DNA of 64,000 nucleotides from Bacillota bacterium. GTDB lineage: Bacteria > Bacillota > Bacilli > ZCTH02-B2. Under the pieces are notes generated by a model, which was not told the origin of the DNA, ran no database searches, and worked only from the letters and a program-made list of their open reading frames with translations. A program made the translations under genes and the position numbers. Numbering within the stretch: the first letter of the stretch is position 1; every line of letters begins with the position of its first letter. Where the stretch lies: the NCBI GenBank assembly GCA_017577895.1, contig PKQY01000003.1, forward strand, positions 1 to 64,000. Direction: 5' to 3'. Shown piece by piece: positions 61,644-64,000 of the stretch.

Positions 61644-61673
61644 TTGACATCTATGACTATTGTTTAGTATACT
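61644..61673 (+). promoter_or_regulatory. Promoter of the acyl-CoA dehydrogenase/ligase operon
   Basis: Consensus TTGACA (61644-61649) and TATACT (61668-61673), 18-base spacer, in an AT-rich stretch about 48 bases before the ATG. Confidence 0.7.
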
Positions 61674-61721
61674 CACAATACCGGTATCTCTAAATTTTAT
61701 AGACGAAAAGGAGCGGAAACG

Positions 61722-63392
61722 ATGCCGAAAGAACATCCGTATTCATTCGATGCGTATTTGAAGATCCGCGATGCGTTTAACGACTACCTGGACAACCCGT
61801 TCGTGCAACAGGCACTGCAACATTACGCTCACGAAGAATGGCCTGATTTGCACGCCAAACTGAAAACGTTTTCAGAAAAGACGTCCTTTCGCTGGCGGAA
61901 GATGGCGGACGACATTGCCCACCCGAACCATCACCCGGCACTGCAACATTACGACGCTTACAACCATCGGATCGATCAGATTGTTCGGACGGAAACGTCT
62001 CTGCAGTTGCAAAAGGAAGCGTTTGCAGAACGGCTGTTTTCCAAAGATACGTCAGATTGGGAAAGGACGGCCAAGCGCTTTTTGATGCATCACAACGGCG
62101 AAGCTGGCATCATGTGTCCCATCGCCTGTACCGATGGGCTGGTCGCGTTGCTTGAAACATACGAACACACCTTGAACGAGCCACTTCAGCACATTTTACA
62201 ACATTGTACCGAAGGCATCGACGGAGATTTCGGCGTCGGAGCGCAATTTATGTCCGAAATTCAAAGCGGCTCCAATATTCCTGCCAACATCTTGCAAGCG
62301 ATACCAACCGATGACGGCCATGATGTGCTCTACGGAAATAAATTTTTCTGTTCCGCCGCCCATGCCGACTACACCGTCGTCACCGCCCGCGTCAAAGACA
62401 CCGGTCATATCGGACTCTTTGTTGTACCCAGCTGGCTGCCCGGAGACAAAACAAAGTTCAAACGAAACGGAGCCGTGATCAACCGATTGAAACGGAAACT
62501 CGGCACTTGTGAATTGCCGACGGCCGAAATTGACTATGACGGAGCCATCGCTTATCCCGTCGGCCCCATCGAAAGAGGGGTCGCCAATGCGGTGGGCATT
62601 GTGTTGACCCGCTCCCGTCTGGATATTGGCCTGGCCAGCGCCGCGTTCATGATGCGCACCGCCCGGGAAGCGCTGTTGTACAGTCGATTTCGGGAGGTAT
62701 TTGGAAGAAGAATTTATCAATTTCCGCTGGCCAACAGCCAGTTGAACGTGCTGGAAGAGACCGCCAAACGGACCACCGCCGGCGCATTCAAACTGTTTTC
62801 CCAATGGTTCGAACTGCAACGGGAACAATACTCTCCTTCACGGGATGAAGAAGCATGGAAACTCCGGAAATTCCAACTGCGGGAACTGATTTTGCTGCAA
62901 AAAATTACAGCGGCGAAAGAAACGGTCGACATGATTCGCTTGGGCATTTCGATCTTCGGCGGACACGGGGTAATGGAAGACTTTTCATCCTTGCCGAGAC
63001 TGTTGCGGGACGCCATGGTCAACGAGTTGTGGGAAGGTCCGAAAAATGTACTGCTGGCACAAATTTACCGGGATTTCCAAAGGGCAGCTGCCTGGTATTC
63101 GCCCCGTGAATTTGTCGCCGATCTGCTCCCCAACCATCCATACGAAGAAAAAGAAGCATTGTTCCGGCAGTTGGAGGCATGTCTTGCGGCGGACAGCTTG
63201 ACGGGTGAACCGACCGGCGAAAATATGCAGTTCGCCCGAAACTGGGAAACTGTTTGCGAGCAATTGTTTATCGCCTACCAAAACGAGGCGTTGATGGAAA
63301 TGCCGAAGGCCCCGCTGGTCAAACAAGAAACATTGCAAGCGTTAGAACAAACCCCTTCATTACAACATCTGTTTGAAGGAGTGAGCCGTTGA
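61722..63392 (+). CDS. Acyl-CoA dehydrogenase family protein (AidB-like)
   Basis: 556-residue FAD flavoprotein longer than the usual 380-residue acyl-CoA dehydrogenases. GAQFMSEIQSGSN, the flavin-binding LTRSRLDIGLASAAF and the C-terminal IFGGHGVMEDFSSLPRLLRD follow the AidB pattern, where R-D-A replaces the common catalytic arrangement. ATG behind AAAAGGAGCGG. It overlaps the start of the ligase gene (TGATG), so the two are coupled and likely act in activation and oxidation of a fatty acid. Confidence 0.88.
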   Translation: MPKEHPYSFDAYLKIRDAFNDYLDNPFVQQALQHYAHEEWPDLHAKLKTFSEKTSFRWRKMADDIAHPNHHPALQHYDAYNHRIDQIVRTETSLQLQKEAFAERLFSKDTSDWERTAKRFLMHHNGEAGIMCPIACTDGLVALLETYEHTLNEPLQHILQHCTEGIDGDFGVGAQFMSEIQSGSNIPANILQAIPTDDGHDVLYGNKFFCSAAHADYTVVTARVKDTGHIGLFVVPSWLPGDKTKFKRNGAVINRLKRKLGTCELPTAEIDYDGAIAYPVGPIERGVANAVGIVLTRSRLDIGLASAAFMMRTAREALLYSRFREVFGRRIYQFPLANSQLNVLEETAKRTTAGAFKLFSQWFELQREQYSPSRDEEAWKLRKFQLRELILLQKITAAKETVDMIRLGISIFGGHGVMEDFSSLPRLLRDAMVNELWEGPKNVLLAQIYRDFQRAAAWYSPREFVADLLPNHPYEEKEALFRQLEACLAADSLTGEPTGENMQFARNWETVCEQLFIAYQNEALMEMPKAPLVKQETLQALEQTPSLQHLFEGVSR

Positions 63393-64000
63393 TGATCAAC
63401 ATCGGCAGCTTGATTCAACACCGGGCCATGCTGTCTCCGAACAAGGAAGGTCTCGTCGACGACCGTCGGATGACCTTCCGGGAATTGAACCAAGAGGTCA
63501 ACCGCGCCGCCCATGCGTTTCGCGCCATGGGCATTCAAGCGGGACAGCGGATTGCCTTGTTGTGCAAAAATCACCGTTCCTTCGTGACAGCGTTTTTCGG
63601 GGCCGCGAAATGCGGCATCATCACTATTCCGATCAATTGGCGGCTCCACCCGCAAGAAATTCAATACATTCTGGAAGACTCTGGGGCATCGATCCTGATT
63701 TACGATGCAGCTTTCAGCGACAAAGTGCAACAACTTCAGCCGATCTCCACGGTACAACGGTACATTCCCGTGGGGAACAGCGAAAGCGGCGATCCTTCGT
63801 TTGATGCGCTCATTTCTTCATGCCCAACGGACGAGCCGGAACTGGAGACCACCGGCGACGATTGCATTCTCATCATGTACACCTCCGGCACCACCGGGAA
63901 ACCCAAGGGGGCCATGATCACCCATACCAATTTGCTGTTCGCCTCCATCGGCATCACCCACGTCATCGATTGGTGGGAACGCGATCGGTTCTTGTCGGTG
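63392..64000 (+). CDS. AMP-forming acyl-CoA ligase (3' end missing)
   Basis: First 203 codons of an ANL-superfamily enzyme; the frame runs off the window. LVDDRRMTFRELNQEVNR is the usual N-terminal element, GIITIPINWRLHPQEI follows and the phosphate-binding loop is MYTSGTTGKPKGAM. It makes acyl-AMP and then acyl-CoA from a free acid. ATG at 63392 shares bases with the dehydrogenase stop; GAAGGAG lies ten bases upstream. Acid specificity cannot be read from this part. Confidence 0.92.
   Translation, partial: MINIGSLIQHRAMLSPNKEGLVDDRRMTFRELNQEVNRAAHAFRAMGIQAGQRIALLCKNHRSFVTAFFGAAKCGIITIPINWRLHPQEIQYILEDSGASILIYDAAFSDKVQQLQPISTVQRYIPVGNSESGDPSFDALISSCPTDEPELETTGDDCILIMYTSGTTGKPKGAMITHTNLLFASIGITHVIDWWERDRFLSV

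Noticed and set aside
1..64000. CRISPR arrays, tRNA or rRNA genes, insertion sequences
   Set aside because: No regularly spaced repeats, no cloverleaf-like genes ending in a CCA-type acceptor, and no transposase motifs were found when reading both strands.

Overview
The window looks like chromosome of a moderately GC-rich, endospore-forming member of the Bacillales. The evidence is the gene order alaS / ireB / ruvX / yrzB / mltG / udk / pbpI, which matches Bacillus subtilis, a SpoVIF-type sporulation protein, strong purine-rich ribosome binding sites, frequent TTG and GTG starts, an alaS T-box leader and a TRAP-type trp leader. A meso-diaminopimelate dehydrogenase suggests a DAP-type wall. 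No rRNA, tRNA, CRISPR array, insertion sequence or prophage was seen. The species cannot be named from this window alone.

Layout. 1-5 kb: end of a short-chain fatty-acid transporter, glutaminase, a conserved hypothetical, a rhomboid protease and a VanY-type lipoprotein. 5-9 kb: an acyl-CoA operon (SDR, HMG-CoA-synthase-like/DUF35 fusion, SCP-x-type thiolase) with a FadR-like operator in its leader. 9-18 kb: old yellow enzyme, MFS exporter, small Toprim protein, ThpR, an MCP remnant, UPF0182 protein, thioesterase, a 30-residue membrane peptide gene, TrmL and an Amidase_6 protein. 18-25 kb: IclR regulator with its operator, TrpS, EAL phosphodiesterase, two small ORFs, a crotonase, and a PBP/ddh pair. 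25-33 kb: the udk-mltG-yrzB-ruvX-ireB block, small spore-associated genes, 3-methyladenine glycosylase and T-box-controlled alaS.

33-37.5 kb is partly decayed: a broken membrane-protein gene and an N-truncated adaA sit beside an intact adaB, followed by a HAD hydrolase and an M29 aminopeptidase. At 37.7 kb a 26-residue holin-like peptide has a sequestered ribosome binding site and resembles a type I toxin. 38-48 kb: ABC/NEW3 operon, Crp regulator, ECF sigma/anti-sigma pair, YkuS, a KamA-family radical SAM enzyme and a membrane-anchored di-heme cytochrome c. 48-52 kb: an MBL hydrolase and a fused trpE-trpG gene whose leader carries eleven NAG triplets at 5-nt spacing and a hairpin over the ribosome binding site, the layout expected for TRAP control. 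52-64 kb: prepilin peptidase, chemoreceptor, then a minus-strand run of P-loop-less shikimate kinase-like protein, thioesterase, Zn-alcohol dehydrogenase, AAA ATPase (DUF3696-like), TOPRIM-like protein and sirtuin, and finally a fatty-acid cluster (crotonase, acyl-CoA dehydrogenase, AMP-forming acyl-CoA ligase cut by the window edge).

The best candidate for an undescribed system is the close-packed AAA ATPase / TOPRIM pair at 56.1-58.5 kb, followed 18 bp later by a Sir2 deacetylase. It resembles ATPase-plus-TOPRIM anti-phage modules such as PARIS or OLD-type systems without being an obvious copy. Lipid and acyl-CoA metabolism recurs through the window (AtoE, thiolase operon, two crotonases, two thioesterases, acyl-CoA dehydrogenase, ligase).
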